Part shown: piece after piece, positions 48,711-57,719 of the stretch | Numbering within the stretch: the stretch's first letter is position 1 | Layout of the letters: the number at the start of each line of letters is the position of its first letter | Assembly (NCBI RefSeq): GCF_024448955.1 | Contig: NZ_JAMOIH010000001.1 | Location: 186,001 to 250,000 of the forward strand | Length of the DNA stretch: 64,000 nt | Reading direction: 5' to 3' | From: Stutzerimonas stutzeri | GTDB taxonomy: Bacteria > Pseudomonadota > Gammaproteobacteria > Pseudomonadales > Pseudomonadaceae | Translations under genes and position numbers: made by a program | The notes under the pieces: generated by a model | What the model was told of the DNA's origin: nothing | Seen by the model: only the letters and a program-made list of their open reading frames with translations | Database searches by the model: none

Positions 48711-49341
48711 GCGGCAGCTGCCCCAGATCGATTTCGCGAAAGCTCGCCGGTTTCATGACGAGCAAATGATGGGTGGTCAGCACGACCATGCCGCCCTGCT
48801 CGCAATGAGTCGCCAGATGCCGTTCGAGCTGCGCTACGCCATGCTTGTCGAGTGCGGTGAAGGGCTCATCGAGGATCCACAAGGGCGGCGGCGACAGATA
48901 CAACCGGGCCAGCCCGACGCGACGCTGCTGGCCGGCCGAAAGCGTATGGCAGGGTACATCCTCGAAACCGCGCAACCCGACAGCCTCGAGCGCTTGCCAG
49001 ATCGCATCGCGGGTCGCAGGCTGATGCAGCGCAGATAACCAGGTCAGGTTTTCTTCCGCGCTGAGCAACCCTTTGATGCCCGCCGCGTGGCCGATCCACA
49101 ACAGATTGCGGGCCAGTTCGCCGCGCTGGCTTTCGAGGTCTTGACCGTTGAGTAGCACCTTCCCCGCGGTTGGCTGCATCAGCCCGGACAGCAGCCGCAG
49201 CAGACTGGTCTTGCCACTGCCGTTAGGGCCGGCGATCTGCAACATTTCCCCTTTAGCGATCCGTAGGTCTAACCTCTCGAACAGCAGACGCCAGTCCCGC
49301 TCGCAGGAAAGCGCCGCAGCTTCTAGAAAGGGACTGGACAC
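48703..49341 (-). CDS. ccmA: ABC transporter ATPase CcmA
   Basis: 212 residues: Walker [17 protein letters not shown], signature [14 protein letters not shown], Walker [13 protein letters not shown] and switch histidine TTHH. Powers release of holo-CcmE. First gene of the ccm operon; GTG start with GAGGG ten bases upstream. Divergent from the FliK-like gene. Confidence 0.96.
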   Translation of the reverse strand: MSSPFLEAAALSCERDWRLLFERLDLRIAKGEMLQIAGPNGSGKTSLLRLLSGLMQPTAGKVLLNGQDLESQRGELARNLLWIGHAAGIKGLLSAEENLTWLSALHQPATRDAIWQALEAVGLRGFEDVPCHTLSAGQQRRVGLARLYLSPPPLWILDEPFTALDKHGVAQLERHLATHCEQGGMVVLTTHHLLVMKPASFREIDLGQLPHE

Positions 49342-49473
49342 GCTAGGGCTACCCTCAAGATGGAAGAAGCCCGGCCGCTACAGCGAGATCAGGTCGGGCG
49401 GCCGGATTATACATGCCGAGCCCCGGCACCGAAGGCCACAAAGGCGAAAGGTTGTAAGAGCATTTAAGTAAAA

Positions 49474-50994
49474 ATGACCGAGATCAAAAGTACCCCGGCG
49501 ATCCCCGCCTCCGGCCCGTCTCGCCCGACGGCATCGCCGGCCGAGATGGCGTTGAAACTGCTGCAACCGATGCAGGGACTGCTCGTCGCCGGGGAAAGTG
49601 CCGAAGCCGAGGTCGTCCGCATAAAGGAAGCGCTGCAGAGCTTTCAGCTGACGCTGCGCCTGACCTTAGAGAACGGCCGGCAAGCAACCGTCGAAACCAG
49701 CAGCGCCAGAGCGGCCGCGCCTGGAGCGGCCATGCTCGTTACAGCGTTGTCCGACACCCGCCTGATTGCCGCGCTGCAACCCGGCAACCGTCAGCCGCAG
49801 AGCAGCATCGACCTCGATCTGCTTCCGCTGGGTACGGTCGTGCAGGGAAAGGTGACGGCTAGCCAACAAATACAACAGGACGGCAAAACCCTGTTCAGGG
49901 TCGTGATCAGCCTGCTCAACTCCCCTCTTGCTGGGCAGAAGCTGAACGTCGAATCGGCCATGCCCCTTACGCCAGGTAGCTTGATAACTGCCCGTGTCCA
50001 GGGCGATCAGTCCCTGTCGTTCATGCCGTTGAGCGGTCGTCTCGATCAGCTGGTGCTGGGCCAGCAGCTGACTGCGCAACATAGCCGCCAGGGTTCTATC
50101 GAAGGGCTATTTGGCGCGCTCAGGTCCAGCTCCGCATTGCCCGATCAATTGCGCGGCGCGGCCGAACGTTTGCTCGGTCTGGTTCCGGACATGCAACAGC
50201 TTAGCGACGCAAAAACGCTGGCGCAGGCGCTGTCGCGCAGCGGCGTATTTCTCGAATCCAGTTTGTTGAGCGGCCAGGCGGACGACCTGCCGACCGACAT
50301 GAAAGCCGCCCTGCTCCGCCTGATCGCCCAGTTGCCGGGGCTACCGGGCGGCGCTCCGCAGGCCATGCAGGCCGGGGGAGCGTTCGGACAGGCGCTGCCG
50401 GCTTTTGCTCGCAATGCACTGGGCGCGCTTGGACAACCCAACGCACGCCAGCAAGCGCAAAGCTTCCCATTGCCGAGCCGGTTGGCGTCAAATGCCGACG
50501 ACGAGGCTGACCTGGAATTGCTGCTGAAACTTGCCGCGGCCGCGGTATCGCGGCTACAGACGCATCAGTTGTCCAGCCTGGCCCAGACCCAGACCAACCC
50601 GGACGGCACTCAGGTCACGACCTGGCAGATCGAAATACCGATGCGGGATCAGCGCGACATCGTCCCGCTGCAGGTGAAGTTCCAGCGTGAAGACGAACCC
50701 GCGCAAAACCGCAAGGAGAAACCGGAAACGCTCTGGAAAGTCGAACTGGCCTTCGATGTGGCGCCCCTGGGCCTGATACAGGTGCAGGCGCAGCTGCTGC
50801 AGGGCAGCCTGTCGAGTCAGATATGGGCCGAACGCAGCGGTACCGCCGCGCTGATCTCGGCGGAGCTGGATCACCTGCGGCAGCGTCTCGTCACAGCGGG
50901 GCTGTCTGTCAGTGAACTGGCCTGCCGCCAGGGAACACCACCGCAAGGCCCGCGAACCACTCTCGATCAACGCTTTGTGGATGAAACCGCATGA
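49474..50994 (+). CDS. FliK-like hook-length control domain protein
   Basis: 506 residues: variable N-terminal half rich in Leu/Gln/Ser, a long middle, and a C-terminal FliK-type domain (about 395-495; WQIEIPMRDQRDIVPLQVKF, FDVAPLGLIQVQAQL, RLVTAGLSVSELACRQG). In FliK this domain touches FlhB to change export specificity. It is not in a classical fliK place next to fliL or fliJ, and its four-base overlap with a free-standing FlhB C-domain gene suggests the two act together. Export switch partner is my inference. Confidence 0.82.
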   Translation: MTEIKSTPAIPASGPSRPTASPAEMALKLLQPMQGLLVAGESAEAEVVRIKEALQSFQLTLRLTLENGRQATVETSSARAAAPGAAMLVTALSDTRLIAALQPGNRQPQSSIDLDLLPLGTVVQGKVTASQQIQQDGKTLFRVVISLLNSPLAGQKLNVESAMPLTPGSLITARVQGDQSLSFMPLSGRLDQLVLGQQLTAQHSRQGSIEGLFGALRSSSALPDQLRGAAERLLGLVPDMQQLSDAKTLAQALSRSGVFLESSLLSGQADDLPTDMKAALLRLIAQLPGLPGGAPQAMQAGGAFGQALPAFARNALGALGQPNARQQAQSFPLPSRLASNADDEADLELLLKLAAAAVSRLQTHQLSSLAQTQTNPDGTQVTTWQIEIPMRDQRDIVPLQVKFQREDEPAQNRKEKPETLWKVELAFDVAPLGLIQVQAQLLQGSLSSQIWAERSGTAALISAELDHLRQRLVTAGLSVSELACRQGTPPQGPRTTLDQRFVDETA

Positions 50995-51314
50995 CCGCCC
51001 ACACACCGCGACAGGCCATCGCGCTCACCTACGATGGCGCCAACACGCCCACGCTCTCGGCCAAGGGCGACGACGAGCTGGCCGAAGCGATACTGGCCAT
51101 CGCCCGTGAGCATGAAGTACCGATCTATGAAAATGCCGAGCTGGTGAAACTATTGGCGCGTCTGGAACTGGGCGACGCCATACCCGAGGCGCTTTATCGC
51201 ACCATCGCCGAAATCATCGCGTTCGCTTGGTATCTGAAGGGCAAATGCCCGCCCGGCTTTGCCGAGCAACGGCATTCACCGGACGTTCCGCTACTCAATG
51301 GGCCTGAGCGTTGA
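50991..51314 (+). CDS. Free-standing FlhB C-terminal-like (FhlB/FlhX) protein
   Basis: 107 residues similar only to the part of FlhB after the autocleavage site: RQAIALTYDG, AKGDDELAEAILAIAREHEV, LLARLELGDAIPEALYRTIA. No membrane helices and no NPTH motif, so it begins about where cleaved FlhB-CC begins. Overlaps the FliK-like gene by ATGA. Probably a soluble export-switch component; how it acts beside full FlhB is not known to me. Confidence 0.86.
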   Translation: MTAHTPRQAIALTYDGANTPTLSAKGDDELAEAILAIAREHEVPIYENAELVKLLARLELGDAIPEALYRTIAEIIAFAWYLKGKCPPGFAEQRHSPDVPLLNGPER

Positions 51315-51735
51315 GCGTCGTAATGCCGTTGAAGCCGCTCTTCTCCTGCGGGAAGTCCGCCAGCACCCAGGCGAAATAGCCTTCTCGGAAATAGAACACC
51401 TGCTCGTAACCCCAGGCGACCGCGAGACGAACCGCCTCTGCGCTGGCCGGACAGACCTCGCTGTCGCAATAGACCACCAGCGGTACGGTTCTTGGCCAAT
51501 CGGTATGCGCCAGCCCGAGAAATTCGCTCGCCAGATCCATATGCACCGCGCCTTCGACATGTCCCCAGCCCCATTCACGGCTCGGACGCACATCGATGAA
51601 CACCGCCCCCAGCTCATGCAGCTGCCTGGCCTGGAACACATTGACGGTCATCGCCCCTTCGACCTCTACCGGCGCTTCAGCTGCCCATAGCGACGTGGGC
51701 GCGACCAGCAGACACAGCATCAGAATGCGTAGCAT
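51295..51735 (-). CDS. Periplasmic rhodanese-domain protein
   Basis: 146 residues: signal peptide (MLRILMLCLLVAPTSLWAAEA, key cleavage after AWA-like LWA), then one rhodanese domain with DVRPSREWGWGHVEGAVHMD and the active-site cysteine in VVYCDSEVCPASAEAV. Could move sulfane sulfur or sense it in the periplasm. ATG 51735 with GAGGAGG. Overlaps the end of the FlhB-like gene by 20 bases, tail to tail. Confidence 0.88.
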   Translation of the reverse strand: MLRILMLCLLVAPTSLWAAEAPVEVEGAMTVNVFQARQLHELGAVFIDVRPSREWGWGHVEGAVHMDLASEFLGLAHTDWPRTVPLVVYCDSEVCPASAEAVRLAVAWGYEQVFYFREGYFAWVLADFPQEKSGFNGITTLNAQAH

Positions 51736-51935
51736 CACATCCTCCTCGCCCTGTTGGGCATGGGCCTGCAACGGACATGGCAGAGCCCTGTCCTGGTTTG
51801 GAGGAAACAATGGTCATATCGTTCACTGCGGCGGGCGTTCGTTATGAAACCGCAACGACGGATGGGGGACGGAGCCTAGGGCCTGCTCCCGACGACTGAG
51901 CGACCAGAGAAATTCTTTTTGGAACGCTCAAGTCC

Positions 51936-51992
51936 GTAGGGCCGAATTCATTCGGCCACAGATTTGAGGAGGCCGAACAAGTTCGGCCCTAG
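51936..51992. repeat. Inverted REP pair, copy 3
   Basis: GTAGGGCCGAATTCATTCGG (from 51936) faces GGCCGAACAAGTTCGGCCCT (from 51971). The two form long mutual hairpins. Same family as at 14418-14474 and 41242-41324. Confidence 0.8.
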
Positions 51993-52040
51993 GAGATTTG
52001 GCGCAGCAACGCGGCTCGCGACGGAACGCCAACAGCCCTA
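51992..52040. repeat. Truncated end of the AGGGTCTGTT MITE-like family
   Basis: GGAGATTTGGCGCAGCAACG then CGGCTCGCGACGGAAC and AACAGCCCTA match the reverse complement of 31920-31968 almost base for base. It abuts the REP pair and ends inside the next gene's stop codon (TAG). Confidence 0.72.
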
Positions 52041-52451
52041 GCTCGGCTTGCGTCGCGCCTGATACAGCTTGCGCATCAGTTCGGCTTCCGACTGGGACAG
52101 CCCGCAGGACTGCGTCAGATCATCGTCGCTGGCACCCATGCCAATCAGCTTGGCGGCCTGGGAAAAGGTGAAGTTGTTCGGATCGCGCTGCTCGAGCTGA
52201 GTGAGCCTTTCAGGCAGAGGCGCAACGACCCGTGACAGTTCGTGCAGATTCTTGCCCATGCGCACGCTGCCATCGAGGTAGGTATCCAGACGTGCGGCAA
52301 GTTCCTTGATGCGTTTGTCGCGAGCCGCGTCTTCACGCGCTTGCAACTGAGCTTGCTGCCGCTGGCGACGGAACAGCCAGATGCAGCAGCCCAGCAGTGC
52401 CAGGCAGCACAGGGCAAGCACGACGACTGCCGCGACCAGCGACGCCATCAT
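52038..52451 (-). CDS. DUF2802 family membrane-anchored protein
   Basis: 137 residues: one N-terminal membrane helix (about 5-27), helical linker, then the DUF2802 domain (NNFTFSQAAKLIGMGASDDD, LTQSCGLSQSEAELMRKL), which looks like a small helix-turn-helix-like fold. Follows cheW by three bases in the chemotaxis operon, as in other pseudomonads, so a role at the polar array or flagellum is likely. The stop codon lies in repeat DNA. Confidence 0.87.
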   Translation of the reverse strand: MMASLVAAVVVLALCCLALLGCCIWLFRRQRQQAQLQAREDAARDKRIKELAARLDTYLDGSVRMGKNLHELSRVVAPLPERLTQLEQRDPNNFTFSQAAKLIGMGASDDDLTQSCGLSQSEAELMRKLYQARRKPS

Positions 52452-52454
52452 GTG

Positions 52455-52934
52455 TCAGATGCTCTCAAGGTCCGCCCATTCTTCTTCGCTCATCATCTTG
52501 TCCAGCTCGACAAGAATCAGCAGCTCGTTGTTCTTGTTGCAGACACCCTGAATGAACTTGGCCGACTCGTCGTTACCGACGTTGGGCGCGGTTTCGATCT
52601 CCGACTGGCGCAGATAGACCACCTCGGCCACGCTGTCGACCAGAATACCGACCACCTGGCGATCCGCCTCGATGATGACGATGCGGGTGTTGTCGGAAAC
52701 AGGTGCTGTGTCGAGACCGAAGCGCTGACGCGTGTCGATCACCGTGACCACGTTGCCCCGCAGGTTGATGATGCCGAGCACATAGCTAGGCGCGCCCGGC
52801 ACCGGTGCAATCTCGGTATAACGCAACACTTCCTGAACCTGCATGACATTGATGCCATAGGTCTCGTTGTCCAGACGGAAGGTTACCCACTGCAGAACCG
52901 GATCATCGGAACCCTGTGCGGAAGTCATCTTCAT
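52455..52934 (-). CDS. cheW: Chemotaxis coupling protein CheW
   Basis: 159 residues, whole-length CheW domain: VTFRLDNETYGINVMQVQEV, LGIINLRGNVVTVIDTRQRF, VVGILVDSVAEVV. Bridges chemoreceptors and CheA. GAGGTGG precedes the ATG. An extra C-terminal acidic tail (MMSEEEWADLESI) is usual in pseudomonads. Confidence 0.96.
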   Translation of the reverse strand: MKMTSAQGSDDPVLQWVTFRLDNETYGINVMQVQEVLRYTEIAPVPGAPSYVLGIINLRGNVVTVIDTRQRFGLDTAPVSDNTRIVIIEADRQVVGILVDSVAEVVYLRQSEIETAPNVGNDESAKFIQGVCNKNNELLILVELDKMMSEEEWADLESI

Positions 52935-52984
52935 AGCCCCACCTCTTCATATGCCGCTGTGGCGGTCGATTCTATCGGTTATTC

Positions 52985-53010
52985 AGGGTCTGTTGACGTT
53001 TCGTCGCGCG
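52985..53010. repeat. Single AGGGTCTGTT-type repeat end
   Basis: AGGGTCTGTTGACGTTTCGT CGCGCG, the same sequence as the arms of the palindrome at 55792-55847 (one base changed), between cheW and parP. No second arm nearby. Confidence 0.7.
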
Positions 53011-53029
53011 CCCCTGGTTGTTCAATTCT

Positions 53030-53854
53030 CTACGACGGCACGCCCTTGAGATGACGGGTCGCGCCGCTGGCGATCAGTTCGGCAAGCGCGGCCACATCCA
53101 CCAGCGCGCACATATGATCGATCACCGTTCCGGCCAGCCATGGCCGTTGAGTGCGCTGCGAGCGCCATTTGACTTCCCTCGGGTCCAGGCGAATCGAGCG
53201 GCTGACCTGATGCACCGCCAGCCCCCATTCGTATCCCTGCACCGAAATCACATACTGAAGCCCCTCGCGAAAATCGTCGCGATAGCGGTCGGCCATGACC
53301 CAGCGCGCCGTGTCCAGAACCTTCAGATTGCCGGCCTGACTTGGCAATATGCCGAGAAACCAGGCGGGTTGGCCAAACAACGGCGTCAGGTCCTGACCAG
53401 CGAGCGGATAAATGGAACCAAGGCTGACCAACGGCACGGCCAGGGTCAAGCCGGCCACGTCGAACAGCAGGCATTCAAAGGGCTCCTCGCCCCACTCCGG
53501 CTGGCCACCTTGTGCCGGCGGGCCACCGGGCAGGTGCGCCTGCAACTTGATATCCGCAATCGGTTCGACCAGTACCGGCGCCTTCTCAGCCGGCGTTTCG
53601 GGCGGCAGCTCAAGCAAAGCTTCCGGCTCCGCCACTACAGGCGCAGGCGCGGGAGTCGGCTCCGGCTCGGGCACGAACTGCCGCAGCGGAACCACCCGCT
53701 GGACGTCGCGTTGCTGCTCTTCGAGCACTGCAGCCTGGAACTCGTCGTGGCTGACCGATTCGGTCAACTCCATGACGGCATCCTGCAGCAGCGCGTCGAG
53801 ATAGGACTGCAGCGTCTGTTGCGATCGGCTTTCTTTAAGAAGGGTACGGCTCAT
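53030..53854 (-). CDS. parP: CheW-domain array protein ParP
   Basis: 274 residues: helical N-terminus (MSRTLLKESRSQQTLQSYLDA), a Pro/Glu-rich middle (about 55-120) and a C-terminal CheW-like domain (LLFDVAGLTLAVPLVSLGSI, LGILPSQAGNLKVLDTARWV). In Vibrio and Pseudomonas ParP keeps CheA in polar arrays and links them to ParC, encoded just upstream. Start ATG 53854; earlier in-frame codons lie in the spacer. Confidence 0.92.
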   Translation of the reverse strand: MSRTLLKESRSQQTLQSYLDALLQDAVMELTESVSHDEFQAAVLEEQQRDVQRVVPLRQFVPEPEPTPAPAPVVAEPEALLELPPETPAEKAPVLVEPIADIKLQAHLPGGPPAQGGQPEWGEEPFECLLFDVAGLTLAVPLVSLGSIYPLAGQDLTPLFGQPAWFLGILPSQAGNLKVLDTARWVMADRYRDDFREGLQYVISVQGYEWGLAVHQVSRSIRLDPREVKWRSQRTQRPWLAGTVIDHMCALVDVAALAELIASGATRHLKGVPS

Positions 53855-53938
53855 GAAACCAACTCGTGCGAACCAACTGGATAGGCTATCGGCCACGACC
53901 ACGGCGAACTTGAACCGTGATCGGGCCGTACGTCGTAT

Positions 53939-54727
53939 TCAAGCAACCTGCGGAGAAGCCTGCGCGGCCAGCAGCGTCTTGAGCAGCGCGCGATAGGCAA
54001 TGACTCCTCGACTGTTGGCGTCATGCTGCGAAGGCGTGACGCCGGCGCGGCTGGCATCGCGCAGGCGCGTATCGATCGGGATGTATGCCTGCCAGAGATT
54101 AGCCTGATAGTTATTGCGCAGCACCTTCAGGGTATTCATCGATGCCTGGGTACGCCTGTCGAACATGGTCGGCACGATGGTGTAGGGCAACGCCTGCCGG
54201 CGCGAGCGATTGATCATCGCGAGCGTGCTGACCATCCGTTCAAGGCCCTTCATGGCCAAAAATTCAGTTTGCACCGGAATGACCAGCTGCTGGCTGGCCG
54301 CCAGCGCGTTGACCATCAGCACACCGAGCAGCGGGGGACTGTCGATGATGGCGTAATCGAAATCCTGCCACAGCTGCGAAAGGCTCTTGGCAACGACCAG
54401 ACCGAGCCCATTCTGACCCGGCGACTGGCGCTCCAAAGTCGCCAGTACCGTACTCGACGGCAACAGCGAGATCCGCTCGTGACTCGTCGGCAACAGCAAC
54501 TGCCACGGCAGCCCCTCCGGCACGGCACCCTGGTGCTGGAACAGATCGAAGACGCTGTGCTCGAGATTATCGGGATCATGACCGAAATAGCTCGTCATCG
54601 ACCCATGGGGATCGAGATCCAGCGCCACGACCCGCTTGCCGGCATCGGCCAGCAATCCGGCGAGTGCGATGGAGGTGGTGGTTTTACCCACTCCGCCTTT
54701 TTGATTGGCTACAGCCCAGACTCTCAT
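53939..54727 (-). CDS. parC: ParA-family ATPase ParC, polar chemotaxis array positioning
   Basis: 262 residues. Deviant Walker A KGGVGKTTTSIAL (8-20), DLDPHGSMTSYFG, and DYAIIDSPPLLGVLMVN. ParA/MinD-type ATPases form pole-anchored gradients; next to parP and cheW this one is the ParC of polar-array inheritance, not a chromosome-partition ParA (no parB nearby). Start MRVWAVANQKGG. Confidence 0.92.
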   Translation of the reverse strand: MRVWAVANQKGGVGKTTTSIALAGLLADAGKRVVALDLDPHGSMTSYFGHDPDNLEHSVFDLFQHQGAVPEGLPWQLLLPTSHERISLLPSSTVLATLERQSPGQNGLGLVVAKSLSQLWQDFDYAIIDSPPLLGVLMVNALAASQQLVIPVQTEFLAMKGLERMVSTLAMINRSRRQALPYTIVPTMFDRRTQASMNTLKVLRNNYQANLWQAYIPIDTRLRDASRAGVTPSQHDANSRGVIAYRALLKTLLAAQASPQVA

Positions 54728-54816
54728 AACTCGTTTTCCATCCGGATCGAACCAGACCGGGAAAGGCCGTGTCGGCATGACCGACGACGGAGAATTGACG
54801 ACACCGCAAGCGGCAC

Positions 54817-55644
54817 CTAACGACTCTCACTGGAAGCAGATTGTGTGCCAGAGTGCTGCGCCACTCCGGCAGCTCGGGCATTACCACTCCCTACCCCACT
54901 GATGCTGCGCCGCACATCGAGATTGCGGGAGATGACCAGTATTACCCGGCGATTACGCGCGCGGCCCTCCGCTGTCGCGTTGTCGGCTATAGGCTGGAAC
55001 TCACCGTAGCCCACCGCGGCCAGACGCGACGGGTCGACGCCATCGGCCGCGAGCATCCGCACCACACTACCGGCACGCGCTGCGGAAAGCTCCCAGTTAG
55101 TTGGAAACTTGGTCGTGCTGATCGGCAGATTGTCGGTGAAACCCTCCACATGTATCGGGTTATCGAAGGGCGCCAGAATCCCGGCAACCTTTTCCAATAA
55201 TTCGAACGCATGATCGTTGGGCAATGCATCGCCGCTGGGGAACAGCAGGCTGGAGTTCAGCTCGATCTCCACCCAGAGTTCGTTACCGCGAACGGTGAGC
55301 TGTTTCGCGTCGATCAGATCGGCGAAAGCTTCTTGCATACTCTGCATGATGCTCTGTAGCGGATCGATCGGCTCGCGTGACGATTGCGGTTCGTCTATTT
55401 GCGAGACGTCGGGTTCAGTAGTGCGGGGCCGCTCTTCGCCGATCGGAATCGGCTTGACCGCCCGGTCGGCCTGATTGAACACGCCGACGAGCGAGTCGGA
55501 AAGGATCTTGTATTTGCCCTCGTTGAGCGAGGAGATCGAATACATCACCACGAAGAAAGCGAACAGCAGCGTGATGAAATCCGCGTAGGAAACCAGCCAG
55601 CGTTCGTGGTTCTCCGGCTCCTCATGTGCTCTGCGTCGGGCCAT
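54817..55644 (-). CDS. motD: Flagellar stator protein MotD (MotB paralogue)
   Basis: 275 residues: one N-terminal membrane helix with the proton-binding aspartate (YADFITLLFAFFVVMYSISS), periplasmic plug/linker, and an OmpA-type peptidoglycan-binding domain (VEGFTDNLPIS, NWELSAARAGSVVRML, GYGEFQPIADN). Second stator of pseudomonads, with MotC. Separated from motC by a spacer of 199 bases that contains a perfect 22-base hairpin. Confidence 0.95.
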   Translation of the reverse strand: MARRRAHEEPENHERWLVSYADFITLLFAFFVVMYSISSLNEGKYKILSDSLVGVFNQADRAVKPIPIGEERPRTTEPDVSQIDEPQSSREPIDPLQSIMQSMQEAFADLIDAKQLTVRGNELWVEIELNSSLLFPSGDALPNDHAFELLEKVAGILAPFDNPIHVEGFTDNLPISTTKFPTNWELSAARAGSVVRMLAADGVDPSRLAAVGYGEFQPIADNATAEGRARNRRVILVISRNLDVRRSISGVGSGNARAAGVAQHSGTQSASSESR

Positions 55645-55791
55645 GGTCAGGCCGCTCGCAAAGAATATGAACGGTCAGGCACAGCCACTCGCACCATCGG
55701 AACGGTAGCGTAGTGGCGATGAGTGGCTGTGATCGGAGCGTTTACCATGTTCATTCTCGTGTTGCGGCGGCGAAATTGCGCGCCGTAGGCG

Positions 55792-55847
55792 TTAGGGTCT
55801 GTTGATGTTTCGTCGTGCGCCGCGTACGAAACATCAACAGACCCTAA
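55792..55847. repeat. Perfect 22-base palindrome of the AGGGTCTGTT family between motC and motD
   Basis: TTAGGGTCTGTTGATGTTTC GT (55792-55813), 12-base loop, and its exact complement (55826-55847). It equals two element ends joined, and the motC stop codon (TAG) lies in the right arm. The transcript would fold into a very stable hairpin between motC and motD. Confidence 0.88.
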
Positions 55848-56584
55848 TCCATGAAGCCTTGCAGCTTCATTTCTATCGAGCGGGGGTTCTCCCCTTCGGC
55901 AATCGACAGAACGCCTTCGAGCAACATTTCGCGGTAGGCGGTGTGTTTCTGCACCACGCTCTTGAGCTTGTTACCCATCGGCAATACCAGCAGGTTGGCA
56001 AAGGCGACGCCGTAGATGGTGGCAACGAATGCAACAGCTATGCCACTCCCTAGCTGGCTAGGGTCGGCGAGATTGCCCATCACGTGGATCAACCCCATTA
56101 CGGCTCCGATGATCCCTACCGTGGGCGAATAACCGCCCATGCTTTCGAACACTTTCGCCGCACGGAGATCGCGGGTTTCCTGGGTGTACAGATCGACTTC
56201 GAGGATGCTGCGAATCACTTCCGGCTCCGCGCCATCGACCAGCAGCTGTAAGCCCTTGCGGGCATAGGGGTCGGACTCGGTTTCGGCGATCGGTTCGAGG
56301 CCCAGCAGCCCTTCTTTACGCGCCGTGGCGCTCCAGCCTGTGACCAGGCTAATGCCACGGGCCATGTCGACACGCGGCGGGAAGAATATCCAGCCAACGA
56401 TCGACATGGCCCGCATGAACACGGCCATCGGCGTCTGCAGCAGCACAGCGCCGAGCGTACCGCCCAGCACGATCAGGGCGGCGGGACCGTTGAGCAACGC
56501 CGAGACATGACCGCCTTCGAGAAAATTACCCCCGACGATGGCGACGAACGCGAGGACCAGCCCGATCAGGCTGAGTACATCCAT
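55844..56584 (-). CDS. motC: Flagellar stator protein MotC (MotA paralogue)
   Basis: 246 residues with four membrane helices (1-22, 32-50, about 150-170, 180-200) and a cytoplasmic loop between helices 2 and 3. Follows MotA family: GGYSPTVGIIGAVMGLIHVM with the conserved prolines. Forms the second proton-driven stator with MotD. ATG overlaps the cheB stop. Stop codon is part of a repeat end. Confidence 0.95.
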   Translation of the reverse strand: MDVLSLIGLVLAFVAIVGGNFLEGGHVSALLNGPAALIVLGGTLGAVLLQTPMAVFMRAMSIVGWIFFPPRVDMARGISLVTGWSATARKEGLLGLEPIAETESDPYARKGLQLLVDGAEPEVIRSILEVDLYTQETRDLRAAKVFESMGGYSPTVGIIGAVMGLIHVMGNLADPSQLGSGIAVAFVATIYGVAFANLLVLPMGNKLKSVVQKHTAYREMLLEGVLSIAEGENPRSIEMKLQGFMD

Positions 56585-57672
56585 CAGATACAGGCCTCGC
56601 TCAGATGGCGACCGATGTCATCGAGGCCATAGACGGCGTCGCTGAGGTTGGCCTTGGCCACCGCCATCGGCATGCCATAAATGACGCAACTGGCTTCGTC
56701 CTGCGTCCACACCTGGCTGCCACTCTGCTTGAGCATGCGCGCGCCTTCCCGGCCATCGGCACCCATGCCGGTCAGCACGACCGCCAATACCTTGTCGGTG
56801 AACGCCTTGGCGGCGGAACCGAAGGTCACGTCCACGCAGGGCCGATAGTGCAGCCGCTCGTCGCCCGGCAGGATGCGCACCGCACCGCGCCCGTCGACCA
56901 TCATCTGCTTGCCGCCCGGCGCCAACAGTGCCAGTCCGGGACGCAGCAGGTCGCCGTCTTCGGCTTCCTTGACGCGGATCTTGCACAGCTTGTCCAGCCG
57001 CTCGGCGAATGCCTTGGTGAAGGCCGCCGGCATATGCTGGATCAATACGATGGGAGCCGGAAAACTGGCAGGCAGCTGAGTCAGAACACGCTGAAGTGCT
57101 ACCGGGCCGCCCGTCGAGGTACCGATGGCCACCAGCCGATACGCCTTGCGCCGAGGCGCCGCCGAGGCCTGCGCTGGGGCTGCGGTGCGCGGCGCCGCCG
57201 GAGCCAGTCCCGCAGGAGTAGCCGCAGGACGAACTGCCGGCGCTACGGCTGCCGCGGTGCTGCTATAGCGGCGGTTGCTGCGCGATATCGTGTTGACCTT
57301 CTCGCACAGCAGTCGCTTGACCTTCTCCGGATTACGGGAAATGTCCTCGAAGTTCTTCGGCAGGAAATCCACCGCTCCCGCATCCAGCGCATCGAGGGTT
57401 ACCCGGGCGCCTTCGTGGGTAAGCGAGGAAAACATCAAAACCGGCGTCGGGCAGCGCTGCATGATCTGCCGCACGGCGGTGATGCCGTCCATCATCGGCA
57501 TCTCGTAATCCATCGTGATGACGTCGGGCTTCAGTTCGATGGCCTTGTCGATGGCTTCGCGCCCGTTGGTGGCGGTTCCGATCACTTGAATATTCGGGTC
57601 GGAAGAAAGGATCTCCGAGACACGGCGGCGGAAGAAGCCGGAATCGTCCACCACCAGGACCTTGACTGCCAT
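56584..57672 (-). CDS. cheB: Chemotaxis response regulator protein-glutamate methylesterase CheB
   Basis: 362 residues: receiver domain ([13 protein letters not shown], acceptor Asp in [13 protein letters not shown]), Pro/Ala-rich linker (about 140-175), and methylesterase domain with the Ser-His-Asp triad in [21 protein letters not shown] and [11 protein letters not shown]. Demethylates chemoreceptors for adaptation. cheR is not in the operon. Confidence 0.96.
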   Translation of the reverse strand: MAVKVLVVDDSGFFRRRVSEILSSDPNIQVIGTATNGREAIDKAIELKPDVITMDYEMPMMDGITAVRQIMQRCPTPVLMFSSLTHEGARVTLDALDAGAVDFLPKNFEDISRNPEKVKRLLCEKVNTISRSNRRYSSTAAAVAPAVRPAATPAGLAPAAPRTAAPAQASAAPRRKAYRLVAIGTSTGGPVALQRVLTQLPASFPAPIVLIQHMPAAFTKAFAERLDKLCKIRVKEAEDGDLLRPGLALLAPGGKQMMVDGRGAVRILPGDERLHYRPCVDVTFGSAAKAFTDKVLAVVLTGMGADGREGARMLKQSGSQVWTQDEASCVIYGMPMAVAKANLSDAVYGLDDIGRHLSEACI

Positions 57673-57719
57673 TAAAACGCTCCTAGCGATAGCGGCCCGT
57701 CAGGACCGCTGCGAACTGA

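Noticed and set aside
53939-54727. Chromosome or plasmid partition ParA
   Set aside because: No parB or parS-like sites; located between parP and motD, so the chemotaxis ParC role is preferred.
55645-55843. A small gene between motC and motD
   Set aside because: No frame with a start, ribosome site and plausible composition; the spacer is repeat palindrome and short G+C-rich DNA.
56605-57675. 356-residue open frame opposite cheB
   Set aside because: Exact shadow of cheB with low-complexity Arg/Gly runs; not a gene.
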